DNA of 64,000 nucleotides from Yamagishiella unicocca (Eukaryota; Chlorophyta; Chlorophyceae; Chlamydomonadales; Volvocaceae), in contig BDSL01000001.1 in the NCBI GenBank assembly GCA_003116995.1, forward strand, positions 2,976,001 through 3,040,000, in the 5' to 3' direction. Numbering within the stretch: the first letter of the stretch is position 1; each line of letters starts with the position of its first letter. The position numbers and the translations under genes were made by a program. The notes below the pieces were generated by a model that had not been told where the DNA came from, made no database searches, and worked only from the letters and a program-made list of their open reading frames with translations. Below are positions 45,162 through 56,606 of the stretch, piece after piece.

Positions 45162-48100
45162 ATGGTGCCGGGGTCGCTGAGCTCTAGGCCTTTGCGGACT
45201 GTTGACGCCAGGCTCTGGGACAGAACATCCGTTTTTCAGCTCTCGTTGGTTTTCATAATCCAGGCAGCCCTGATAGGACGCACGAAGGGGCTCAATTTCA
45301 CCCTTGCGAGCGATGACGGCTCCTATTATCCTTACTTGGACTATCTCTTACAAAGCCCGAACCTGTCCTATGTGGTGAGCAGCGCTCAGGAGCTGCTAGC
45401 GCTTCCTTCATTCAATGCGACTACGCATAGCTTTCCAGTCATTGGGAAGCGTGCGGTAGTCGGAGAATCGTTTTTTAGCGTCTTCTCCTCTGCACAAGTG
45501 AAGCTGTGGGAGGTGGAAAATGGCACCGCAATCGTCCCAGCGTTCTTTGACGTCCGAGAAGGTAGGTCGCCTTTTCCGACGACAAAACTATTACAATGCG
45601 CATATTCAGCCCTGTCTATATTGGACTGGCTGCGCTTGCGAAATGGCAGAGCAAAATTGTGCGCGCTGTCCTTATGCGTCACGCGCAGGCGCTGAATTGC
45701 TGCTCGTGGGCTTTAACCTGAATTGGGCCGCGCGTCCAATCAGCAGCCATCCATTGGCAGTAGTTAACAGCGCCTCCAGCAAGTATCCAGCTCTACAAGC
45801 CCTGCTCGAGCGACTGCAACTATATGTGGAGCTGTCCGGAACTGGCAAACTGCAGCTGCTGCACACTGTCATAGAGGGTCTGACATGTGATGGCCTTCAA
45901 AAGCTGTATGATGGGCTCAACATGCTTCGGGGCCAGCCGCAACTCTTGGCGGCACTATCCCGGGGCGTTGTGCCGGTTATTCGGGTGAGGCATGATGGCC
46001 TGGGGTTTCAGCCGTTGCATGGTGTCAGGAGGCAAAAAACATTCAATGCATGAGAAACCCACATCACAGAATTGTATCCAAACGCGAAACCCGCATATGG
46101 GAAACCCACATCAGCGACCTGATCGGACTTCCAGTATTGTCAGTTCGAGTGGGTCCCGCCGGGCCTTGGTACGGCAGCGCATGCGTACACCCGACGAGGC
46201 AATACCGGGCAGCGGGCATTTCAGCTTGTATGGCACAGGTTTAAAGGCGCCGGTAGGCATCAGGGACGAGGTTCACGTGCCGCGTACACCCATTACCAAT
46301 GTACCGGCTGGCTATGATGCGTCATCTGCCGTACCGTCGCCACGGGGGAATGCCGTACGGGAGGCCAGGAAGAAGGACGGGTTTGCGTGATCTTGGGTCC
46401 CGTCGGATCTGTAATCACAGCGGTAAAAAAACGCCTTCGTTGCTGAGGGATTCGTCTATAGGACGGGTGCTGTAACGGGGCCAATTTCCCAATAACTTGA
46501 CGACATAACGCTGGTGTCAGGGTTGCGATCACCGACCGACATGCCTGCTCTGAGCTCGTGCTGCTCCGTCCGGCATCCAACTGGAGTGCCTGCCTTGCCT
46601 GCCTTTCCCCACAGTATGTCTACCCGTACCTGATCGTCAAATATGCGCAGCTGGGGCCCATTTGGGTTGAGGTAAGTGAACAGTTCGTTATTTCAACCGT
46701 ACAGCCTCTTATATGGCTGGTCGATTCGTTTGCGCGCTGCCCCACTTACCTGCCCCCTACGCGCGGATGGTTCTCACGGCTGTGTACTGGCATTGTGAGC
46801 CGAATATCGGAAGTGCAGTGGGATTGCGGATAGATGCTTTTGCTTTCTGAGCGTCGTCCGCGCTCCAGATCCCCTTTAAGCGAGGCACACGTCTCCGCAC
46901 AAGCACATCGCTGCTGCAACGGGGACTTTACCGCATGCCGCCGCTGCTTCCCCCCCCTCCATCCCGTTCAGCAAGCCGACACTTTCCCTCGACACCCGCC
47001 CACCACCGTTCGCACCCACCCGTTCGTCTGTGGCGTTTCAGGATCTGACCCTCTCATGCGCGGCGCAAGCGAACCTAAGCCTCGCGGCCTGTCCCCTCCA
47101 GCCGCCCACCGTTTATAACATCACGAGCCACGACGACATCATCACCGCCCTGAGCGCAGTGGAGAAGACAAACGTGATGACCTGCGTCACGCACAGGACC
47201 GTACTCCGGCTGGTGGAAAATGTGACGCTGGATGTGTCCCGCTGGCCGAGTGATGGCGGCATTTTTATAACGTCCAACGTCACCTTCGAGTGCGCGGACC
47301 GCGAGCAATTCCTGCTTGATTTCAGCGGAGGTCTCAACCTGTTCAAGGTCCGGGCCGCAGCCTACGTGCAAATCGTCAATCTGGTGGTCACCAATTTGCC
47401 GCTTGCGCCCGTGGGGATCTTCACGGTGCCTATATGGTCGTTCGACTTCGAGCGGTAAGTGGCGCGGTGTCGGAGAATGCCGGCAGGGTGGAATTGGCGT
47501 GGCGGGCATGGCGCCGGTGATTGTCGCTCGTAGTCACTGACAATGCAAGACGAAAATCTACGGTCGCACCTCGCAAAATTGCCACAAAGAAAACGTCCCC
47601 TCGCAAGCGGATGGCGGTTGTCAACGAAGCGGCCGAAGGGAATTCGTCCAGGCGTTTGTCTCTGTGGCAGATTGCGGACGGGGAGGGGCTGGGAACCTTG
47701 GATGCCTTGCTGGCTTGTCTGTGCACCTCCCGGTCGGCGGCCGTCGGGTCAAAGCGCAGGACCGTCCCACAGCTGGCATAATTTATCGTCGAAGAGCCTT
47801 ACAGCTGGAATGTCGTACATCGCGCCGGCTCTCGCAGGAAACTCACTCTCCAGACGGAGAGCCGGCTCCACATGGTGAACACAACAGGCGTCGTTCCAAT
47901 CGACGAGTTCGTCTACCTGCAATACTGGACTACCATTCTCACCAACCCAACGCAAGCGATTGCCTCGCTGGCCGCCTGGCAGGGCCTCATCCAGCGAATG
48001 GAGGTGCGGTTCTGCCCCTGCCATGAAATGCATGGGCTTCGAGCTGGAGGTTCCGGTCCTGGGTTTTGGGGTTGCTGGATGAGGTGCCGGCAGGGTATAT

Positions 48101-51100
48101 CTGTTGGTTGTTGGTCGCAGCACAGGGCAGCTGGTATTGGATATTTATTTTGTTTGGCAAGCGCTTTGCCAATCGATCAGGTCCCTTTGCAGCGGCGGAA
48201 TGTCTGTAGTGTGCCTCGAGGCATTCCGCTCCACGAACTCCACAACAAATCGCATTCCGCACAGCTGGCTGCTCGGCCAAGTCCACAGCGTCATGGCTGC
48301 AAGAAGCCGTTCACCCGCCTGACCTTAGCCCTCCCACCATCCCGCTGCTCGCAAAACCTATCACAGCTCACCGCTATGTCGCCAGATACGCTTAGATTCG
48401 CTAGGATCGGCGGCATGGGCCTCACCGGCGACAACATCGTCCTCACCAGCCGTACCTACGGCGTCGATCTGCTGGTTCCCAAGACAGGAGTCGACCAGCT
48501 GCTGGGCACCGATTTCCGGGCTGGTCCGCCCTACACGATCCCAATCTACACCGCCGCGCAGCTGAAGCGAGTGCTGACTGTGCCCGACGCCAGGATCTCT
48601 CGCCTGGCGGTGCAGGACGGGTTGACCAACGGCAACAGCACGAACGTGTTGCTGCTGCTTCAGAATAACGTCACAATCGAACCGGATCTTTGGCCGCCGG
48701 GGGTATCGTTCCCTGTCCGGCGTAGGATCACTGTGCAGGGAAGACCCTTCCACGACGTGTTCCTGGACTTCGGCTTCAAGGCGCCCCTCCTGACGGCAAC
48801 TGGTAACGGCATGGTGCATTTCAAGTTTCTTAAGCTGCTGAACGCCGGCTGGCTGGCGAACTACACCTCCGAGACGGCACTGCAGCAGCGGCCCCCCCTG
48901 GACTTCCTGCAGACCGGCATGTGGCCTGTCGCCTTTGAGAGGTGAGTCTTCAGGCAACGGTGCACGGCGACGGCCAGAGAAAACGGGGGCGCCGCCGCTT
49001 GGTGGATGAGGTTTGTGGGCTGGATGAGCCGAACAGCCACGAGCGCGTCGTTTCTCGGAAGCGGGCCTACAGCCGGTGTCGCTGAGGAAAGCAGCTTTCG
49101 CATAATGAAGGGAGCTTGGATCAAGCTTCAGCTGGGATTTGCGCCTAGAGTGCATGGACGTGTGTAATTTTTAGGGGCTGGCGTGAAGGGGCGCAAACGA
49201 GTTTCTGGCACCCAATGAAAGTTGCAAATGAAGGGATCCGCCGTGCGACAGCAGCGGCATGCACACGGCACACCTTGCCCACGTCCACCCCTCCCTTCCC
49301 AATCCCCGCAGGACTGGGTTGCCGCGGGTGAGCCTTTCGTCGGTCACCTTGCTGGTGTCGCAAGCGGAGCTGGACATCCTGTTGGCCTGCCAGGAGAGCT
49401 ACGGAACCAATGACACGGCCGCCGCTCCGCTGCCGGTTGGCCTCAACCCTGAGTCGTGCGGCCAGCTGTTTCCCCGGGACACCCAGGTGCGGGCTGCGGA
49501 TGGCCGGGGCTGCGGATGGGCGGGGCGGGGCTCTGGATGCGCGGGGCGGGGCTGCGGATGGCAACCCGGGGCTGCGGATGGGCGGGGCTGCGGATGGGCG
49601 GGGCTGCGGATGCGCGGGGCTGCGGGTGGCAACCCGGGGCTGCGGATGCGCGGGGCGGGGCTGCGGATGCGCGGGGCTGCGGGTGGCAACCGCCTGGCTT
49701 GGGCAGCAGGGCAGTCAGGGCGTTGCGGTCTCAGGTCGGTCCACGGCGGGCTGACCAGGAGCATGTTTGGACCCTGGCGGTCTGTATAGGGTCCCGCAAT
49801 GGATTTTCAGGACTTAACGCAACGAGCATCTCGCCGCACCGGGACTGGCTATGCGCTGTGGCGGAGACGTCCTTGTCGTCCCCCACTGGTCAATCCCGAG
49901 CGTCGTGTGGTCTATATTGGTGGGGCGGTTGGCTTGCCTAGTCAGGGGGTAGGCACGGAGTCGGCCCGTGATGCCATCCGCATATCACGCCCCCCCCCCC
50001 TGTCGCCCGCTGCAGGTGTCCAACGTGAGCCGCGAGGCTGGTCTCATTTGGGTCAGCGACATGCACCTTAGCTCCTTCGAGGCAGATGACCTGCTGCTGA
50101 CGGTGGATGAGGGACTGGACCGCCCCGACCTGGTCCAGCTGCTGCAGGGTGCGTCCGCCGGCAGGGGGCCCAGCGAGGGACGGATCGCCGAATCGCATGG
50201 ACCGCGCCGGGCGTTCTGCTCGCACGCTCACAGGACGTGGATGGGATAGCTGGGGGACGAGCATGCCGACTTTGCCGTCCGTGCGAACTGGCCACAAGCA
50301 AGCATCTCACAACAGCGCTTTGGGGCGTGGCTTTTCGGAACGGTTGCCGTGGCCGGGTTTCATCGTGCGGACTCGCAGCTGCGCATGCGTTCGGCCTTGC
50401 CCTTTGTCAACCCACGCTTCAAGACTTGTGCCCCCCGTGTCGCAGGCGCATTTCCGACCACCACCCTGCCGCAGTCCAGCGGCAGCGACAGTTCCGGTCC
50501 CAACGTCGCCGCCATTGTAGGCGGCGCAGTTGGCGGCGCTGTGGCGTGCGTGCTTCTCGCCGCTGCCGTGCTGCTCTACACCTCCCGCCGCAACCGACGC
50601 CGCCAGCAGGAGAAGCACCTGCGCGGCCTGCAGGCCAAGCAGGCCTCGCAACTGGGGGCGCTCAGCAAAACCAACCCGCTGGCCCAACTGATCCTGGACC
50701 ACCTGGCCGGCAAGGACCCAGGGGTCGCGCAACTCGTGCTCGCGGGCAATGCGGGACCGGCCCCCAGCGCCACCGTGGACATCACAGACACGGGTTGCAC
50801 CGGCAGCACCAGCACCGGCGTTGGCGGCGGAGCTGGCGTCGCAACGGGCAGCAGTGGCGGAGGCGGCGGTGCAGGCAGCGGATGCGGAGCGGGCGCAGGC
50901 AGCGGTGGCGACGTCGCGGGCGAGTCGGGTAGTATCGTCGCGGTGGAGGACGCGAAGGAGCAGCGCCAGCAGCTGCCGGCCACCTCAATGCCGGTCAACA
51001 TTGCGGCATCTGACCTGGCGGAGCTATTCAAACATCTGACCATCCTGGGTGTGGCCAACATGTCAAGCACGGCCGACGGCCTAGGGCCTGACAGCCGCAG

Positions 51101-54100
51101 CTCTCGGACCCGACACTCGCACGCCTACAGCACCTGCAGCCCTGGGGGCAGGGGCAAGGCAAGCGGCATGCAGCCGCTGTCGCGGATTTCCGGCTTCACC
51201 CAGGCGCTGACGCAGCGACTGCACTTCCGCACGAGCACCACGGGGATGTCGAGCCGCGAGCGGGACGGGTCCAACCCCAGAGATGCGGATGACGTGGAAG
51301 CTGCGAGCAGCAACCATAAGCGGCTCGGCCAGGACTCTGGCGACACCGCGGTGCCTAGCGATAAAATCGTCGGCGTCGCGGCGCAGGCTGGTGGGTCTCC
51401 TGTTGCGGGCGCAGGGAAGCAGGTCACTGCTGGCGCCGGCCCCGGGGGTGCGGGCGGCAGCGACGGCGGCGGCGGGGCCCCTGACGCCGACGCTGGCGGA
51501 AGCGGGGCCGCAGGCACGAGTGGGGATGCTGACAACATGGTGGCGGCGCCCGTGCTGCCGGAGGCCCTGCAAGACCACCTGATCCAGAGCCCGGTGCTGG
51601 AGGAGCTCCTGAGGCTGAGCCTGGACCTGGCTGGAGAGGTGAGTAGTTGGGCCAGGGCGGTGGCTGGCGGTGCTGGCACGAAGGATACAGGCCATGGATC
51701 GTGTAGCGCAATGCTATGTCGTGCGTCATGCATGCTCCGCCGGGGAGGGCCCTGCCTCACCCTTTCAGCTTTGCAAGACACAGACACAGGGCTATATGTT
51801 GGAGCGGCAGGTGGCCCCGCGCATGTGTCCACCCCGCGTTCTGAGCACGTACTTAATGCGCCATGACACCCGCTCTTTTCTGTCGCAGATCGATGACAAT
51901 CAGCTGATCGTCACTGAAGTTGTGGCGAGCGGCGGCTTCGGGACCGTGTACAAGGGCATGTGGCACAATCTGCCAGTGGCGGTCAAGATTGTGCTCTTCT
52001 CCACGGCTTCCGTTAATAGGAGGATAGCGCTCCAGGTGGGGCTGCCGGCCACACCACGCTGCGGTTCGCCTTTGTTCGCGTCCGGCGGAGGTGTCTCCGC
52101 GGATTTGTCATAAGGTTGTGTGCCGGCAGGCCCAGTCGGGCGCAGTCGTCCACCACAGATGCGGCAAAGCCGAAATGCTGCCGCATCCATTAGTGCTGCC
52201 AGCATGGATGATTGCTTTTTATTGCGTCTATGATCAACAGCAAACATCACGCTGGTTGCCGCTCTTTTGCGCTGCTGCGGTCGGGTCTTGGCTGGCCGCG
52301 CCCCCTGGCTGCGTTCCTCTTGACAATCACAGGCCATTAACACCCTCACCGCATCGTCCTGCGCTCCGCCAACGTTTAGCTGTGCTTGACCTCGTGAGCG
52401 ACTCACATGCTTGGGCGACTCATATTCACCGCCGCCCACCTGCAGGAGGCGGCCCTGTCCAAGTCCATCAGCCACCCCAACATCATTGCGACGTATGCGG
52501 TGGACGCGAAACCAATGTCGGTACTGGGCCGAGCAGGCAACAACAACGCCGCCAGTAGCCACCCGAATACCGGCCCCAAGTCCCGAAGCATGGCCGAAAT
52601 TCAGGTGCAGGGCCTGCGGAATGGACCCCAACTCCCGTTGCTCCTACTGGCGTCGGCATATCTGCCCGAAGCCCGTTTTCGTACCCTTCCCCGTTGTCCA
52701 CAAGTCCTCACTAATCCAAGGTATATTGTCACTTAACTGGTGTTCTGGGTTCTGGTGGCGGCGCAGGAGTGGCGGCTGTACATCATCCAGGAGTTTGCCG
52801 ACGGCGGCACGCTCCGGCGAGCACTGGACAAGGGAGCGTTTCATGAGCCGCAAACTGGGCTGCCGCGCATGGTGAGGGCCGAGGGTTGGCGGGGTTGAGT
52901 ACAGGAGGTGTGTGCGCCGAGGGATATGGGGCTGTGGAGGCGGACCGGCTGCTGCTGTGTGTGTGAGGCAGGGCGAGCAGTCTGCTTTTGGATGCTGCCT
53001 TAGTGCGCTTGATGTCACGACATGGAGATGTGTGGGTGGCCATGCACTTCGACGATTCCTTATCGTGTACGAACCTGTAGCCAGAGTGGCCGGGCGAGGT
53101 CCGTGCTGGGGCCCAAAGGCTGCGGTCATTTACGGTTTTATCCAGCGGGGGACTCTTGTGGGGTTTGCCCGCACTTCCTTCCTGTCACGGGTCCGCTCAT
53201 CGCTATCATCAGTGCCCAGCAATTGCTTCACGCACCAACCAACGTCCCGGCCCCCGTCCCGCACACGGCAGGAAATGCTGCTGGACATCGCGCAAGGCGT
53301 TGCGGCCGCGGTGGCGCACCTGCACTCGAAGAACGTCGTCCACGGCGATCTCAACCCCAAGGTGGGTGGGGAGGGCGACGGGCTGGGTACTCCTGAGGAT
53401 TCGGGAATGTCTTGCGCCACCTTGGGATGGACGGCTGGAATTAGTGTGGTCAGAAGGGATGCACTCCGGGCGTGCGGTTGGCACTATATGACCGTGGCTC
53501 GTGTTCCCCCCTGGAGCCTCGCGCTATACTTTTGAGTCGCGATGCGGCTCTGGCGCGACAATCCAGTCCTCTAGGCCAAGCCAGGGCCCGGAAACTTCTT
53601 TTTCTAACACACCTGGGCCCTAGAAAGGCCTGCGCCGTCGCTGAGCGGTGGACTACCACACCACGCCACGGATGTTGCCCTGCTTGCGGTCCCTCCTGCC
53701 TGCCTCGACTTTCTCCTCGCACCCTGCCTGCCCCCCCCCCTTCGTACCCTGCCTCCCCCGCTCCCTTCGTACCCTGTCTCCCCCGCTCCCTTCGTACCCT
53801 GCCTTCCCCCTCCCTTCGCACCCCGTCTCAGCCCCGTCCCTTGCCCGCGTGCCCACCCGCAGAATGTGCTCCTGAAGGTCGCGCCCATGCCGGCGGGGTT
53901 CCCTTACGCCTCCAACGGGAGGTCCGCCGCGGCTGGCGGCATGGGCAAGCACGGCGGCGGGTGGCCTTCGGGCGCTGTGCACCCAGCAAAGCCGCCGCAG
54001 CACCCGCACGCCGCGGTGGCGGCCGCCATGGGAGCCACGCAGTACGGCAGCTACCTCTTGGCTGGCCGCTGCGGCTTCGCGGTCAAGGTGGCGGATTTCG

Positions 54101-56606
54101 GGCTGAGTGTCAAGATGGAGAACAGCCACATCAGCGGGTTGCGACAGGGCACACCCTTCTACGCCGCGCCGGTGGGTCAGCACTGAGGCGCGCGGTGGCC
54201 CCGTGGTGCCGTTGCCGAGTGCTATTGCTGTCGGCAGCTGCTCGAACGCGTTCATCCACGTGTAAAGAGGCCTAGCTACGTATCAAGGGGCCTAGCTAGG
54301 TTACAAGAGGCTTAGCTAGGTTACAAGTCCTAGGAGGCCTAGCTAAGTCCGAAGAGGCGCGGGCTTGTATGCTGAGTGGACAAAACGCCGGTCGTGAGGA
54401 AGGCATGGCCATCGATGCGTTACGCAGTTTGCATTCGTGATTTGATCCACCAAGCTGTGCCCTGCTTCCTCCTGGTGGCTACTGGTAGTGTGGTACCACC
54501 CAACCGGGTGGTCCCAAGCTCCCGCACCGCCAGCACTGACCCCGATGCCCTCATGCCCCACTGCTCCAAACTTCAGGAGCTGGCCCAGCTGGGGATCTTC
54601 TCACGGGCCGCCGATACATACGCATTCGGCGTGCTGCTGTGGGAGCTGTACTGGGGTCGACCGGTGAGATCGCTCCGGCTGCCAGCGGAGGGCACTTGGA
54701 CGTGTAGCCCGAGAAGCCCAATGTGGTTAAAGCTCCAGCATAGGGCCATATGCGCGGGGCCCTGTGGCGCACTTTTTGTTCTGCGCATGATGTCCCAACA
54801 GCTCCGGAGCCAGGGTACCCCAACAAGGTCGCTCTTGATCTCCCAACTCACAGGATGTGTACCGGTACATGTTACATGGAGGCCCCGCCCACCGCCATTC
54901 GCCTCCACTGTCTTTACCCTTCCCCCCGCCCGGGTTTTGTCGTCACTGACGCCCTGCCCCGTGTCGGCCTTCCCCCCCAACTGTGCAGATCTGGGTGCCG
55001 GACTCTCGCGCCGCGGGCGGCTACGTACAGCACGAGGACTTCCCGCTGCTGCCGTACGATTGCCCGCCCGACTACGCGGCCCTGCTGGCGGACTGCCTGC
55101 AGCTCAACCACCTGCAGCGGCCTTGTTTTGAGGAAGTGCTGGTGCGGCTTCGTCTGGTAGCGCACGCCGTGGTGAGTGGGGGGCCAGGGGTCAGGGGCGC
55201 GCCTCGATGCCCCGCAGCCCCTGCAGGCTGTGTGCTTTGAGTGGAGGGCACGGGCTCGTGTCTTGCGAGTAGCTTCCATAGTCCTCATCATTTCGCGTCT
55301 TCACGTCCCCCTGTCCCCCGACCCTCCTTCGTGCTTTCGGCGTTGACAGCTCTACGTGCAAGCGCCAACGCCCGTGCTAACGAGCGGCAGCCTGGGCAGC
55401 CTGGATAGCTCCCTGTCCATTTCCATGCCTGGGCTGCCTGCAGCGATGCATACTTCGCACGGCCAGCCCCAGACGCAGGCTCAGGCTCACGCCCAGGCCC
55501 AGGCTCAGGCTCAGGCATACACCCAGGCGCAGGCGCAAGCTGGCACGTTGCGGAACGCGACGGGCGCGGCGGTGATTGCGCAGCAGCAAAGGTTGTCTGG
55601 TATGGGCGCGCAGCTGGCGGAAGGGAAGGCGGGAGCGACCAGGTCGACCCAGCCGGTACCCGTGCCGGCGGCGGCGGCGCTGCAGCACCAGCAATACCAG
55701 ACCCGCGGTGCAGGTGCCCCGCAGGCTGCGGCAGCGGCGCTGCTAGGCAGGGGCGCCCGGGCGGCGGAGGCGGAGGCCGCGGCGCACGGAGCAGCGGCAC
55801 AGGGGCGGTCGATGTCGCAACGTGGGAGCATGGAGGCGACCAACGCAAGCATCGTCATGGCCGCGGCCGCGGCGAAGACGCGGACAGCTAGCGCCCCCAA
55901 CATGAGCGCTGTGGTGGCCGCTGCGGCGGCCGCGGTTGTCACTGCCGCCGACGCCGCCTCCGCGCCAGCGGCAGCGGCAGGGGCTAAGCTGGGGCCCCCC
56001 GGTGGGGGTGCGGTCCGGGCAGCCACCGCGGAGGCGGAGCTCACGCAGCATGCAGCGCAGACGGCTGCCGATGCAGACACTCCCGCTGCGGAGAAAGCTG
56101 CCCCACCGGTGGACGTGCCCTGCGCGTCGTGTTGTCAGGGCGGCGCCAACTCCGCAGTACCCGCGGGCTCCGCCGTTGTCCGCACTGGCGGCGCGGGCGG
56201 GTCGATGAGCGGCAGCGCCTGCATCGGCGGCAGTGGCGCCCAGGGCTGCGAGGGCATCTCCGGCGGCGCCGCCGTGGCCGGGCTATCGTCCCCACTGAAC
56301 GAGGGCGTGGTGTTGGCGGGAATGCATGCCGATCAGGACTGGGAAGGTGGGCAGCATGGCGAACAAGGCGGGAATGGGCACGCAGGCAAGGCGGTGTCTG
56401 TGGCGGCCGTGGCGGGGACAGCGGGCGACGTCGACGACCTGATGCATCTGGTGCAGGCCGGAGGTGCCGGCGGGCTGGCGGCCGTCGGGTGCGGCGGGGC
56501 GCAGCCCGGCCGCATGAGCACGACGAATCACGCGGCCATGACGACGGCGGGGCTGGAGGCGATTATGGAGGAGCCCGAAGAGGTGGAGGAGGCGAGACGG
56601 ACGTGA
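45162..56606 (+). CDS. Receptor-like TKL (Raf-like) protein kinase with a duplicated beta-helix-like ectodomain
   Basis: Seventeen exons join in frame to 1,914 residues: 45162-45561, 45689-45984, 46615-46671, 47042-47454, 47838-48003, 48367-48941, 49312-49486, 50016-50148, 50446-51638, 51889-52035, 52446-52604, 52767-52871, 53272-53361, 53863-54171, 54577-54663, 54989-55171 and 55350-56606. A hydrophobic signal region (about 25-42) precedes a roughly 700-residue ectodomain rich in N-glycosylation sites and holding two similar modules. A transmembrane helix (about 759-782, GGAVGGAVACVLLAAAVLLY) is followed by RRNRRRQQ. After a 350-residue Gly-rich linker comes the kinase (about 1137-1496): GGFGTVYKG, K1169 in VAVKIV, HGDLNPKN with D1299, DFG at D1381 and AAPE. 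All catalytic residues are present, but HGD replaces HRD. The 418-residue tail is Ala/Gln-rich. Ligand and substrate are unknown. Confidence 0.9.
49487..49695 (+). repeat. Intronic minisatellite in the receptor-kinase gene
   Basis: Irregular repeats of GGGGCTGCGGATG(G/C)GC and CTGCGG(A/G)TGGCAACCCG start directly at the donor after the exon ending at 49486. They fill the first 200 bases of the intron. Confidence 0.8.
53690..53862 (+). repeat. Pyrimidine-rich repeat before a receptor-kinase acceptor
   Basis: Repeats of CTCCCTTCGTACCCTG(C/T)CT with C-rich spacers fill the end of the intron that stops at 53862. They form an exceptionally long pyrimidine tract upstream of the exon with the catalytic-loop asparagine. 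Confidence 0.75.
54268..54355 (+). repeat. Short AGGCCTAGCTAGG repeats in an intron
   Basis: About four imperfect copies of a 20-base unit (AGGCCTAGCTAGGTTACA) lie within the intron 54172-54576 of the receptor-kinase gene. Confidence 0.75.
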
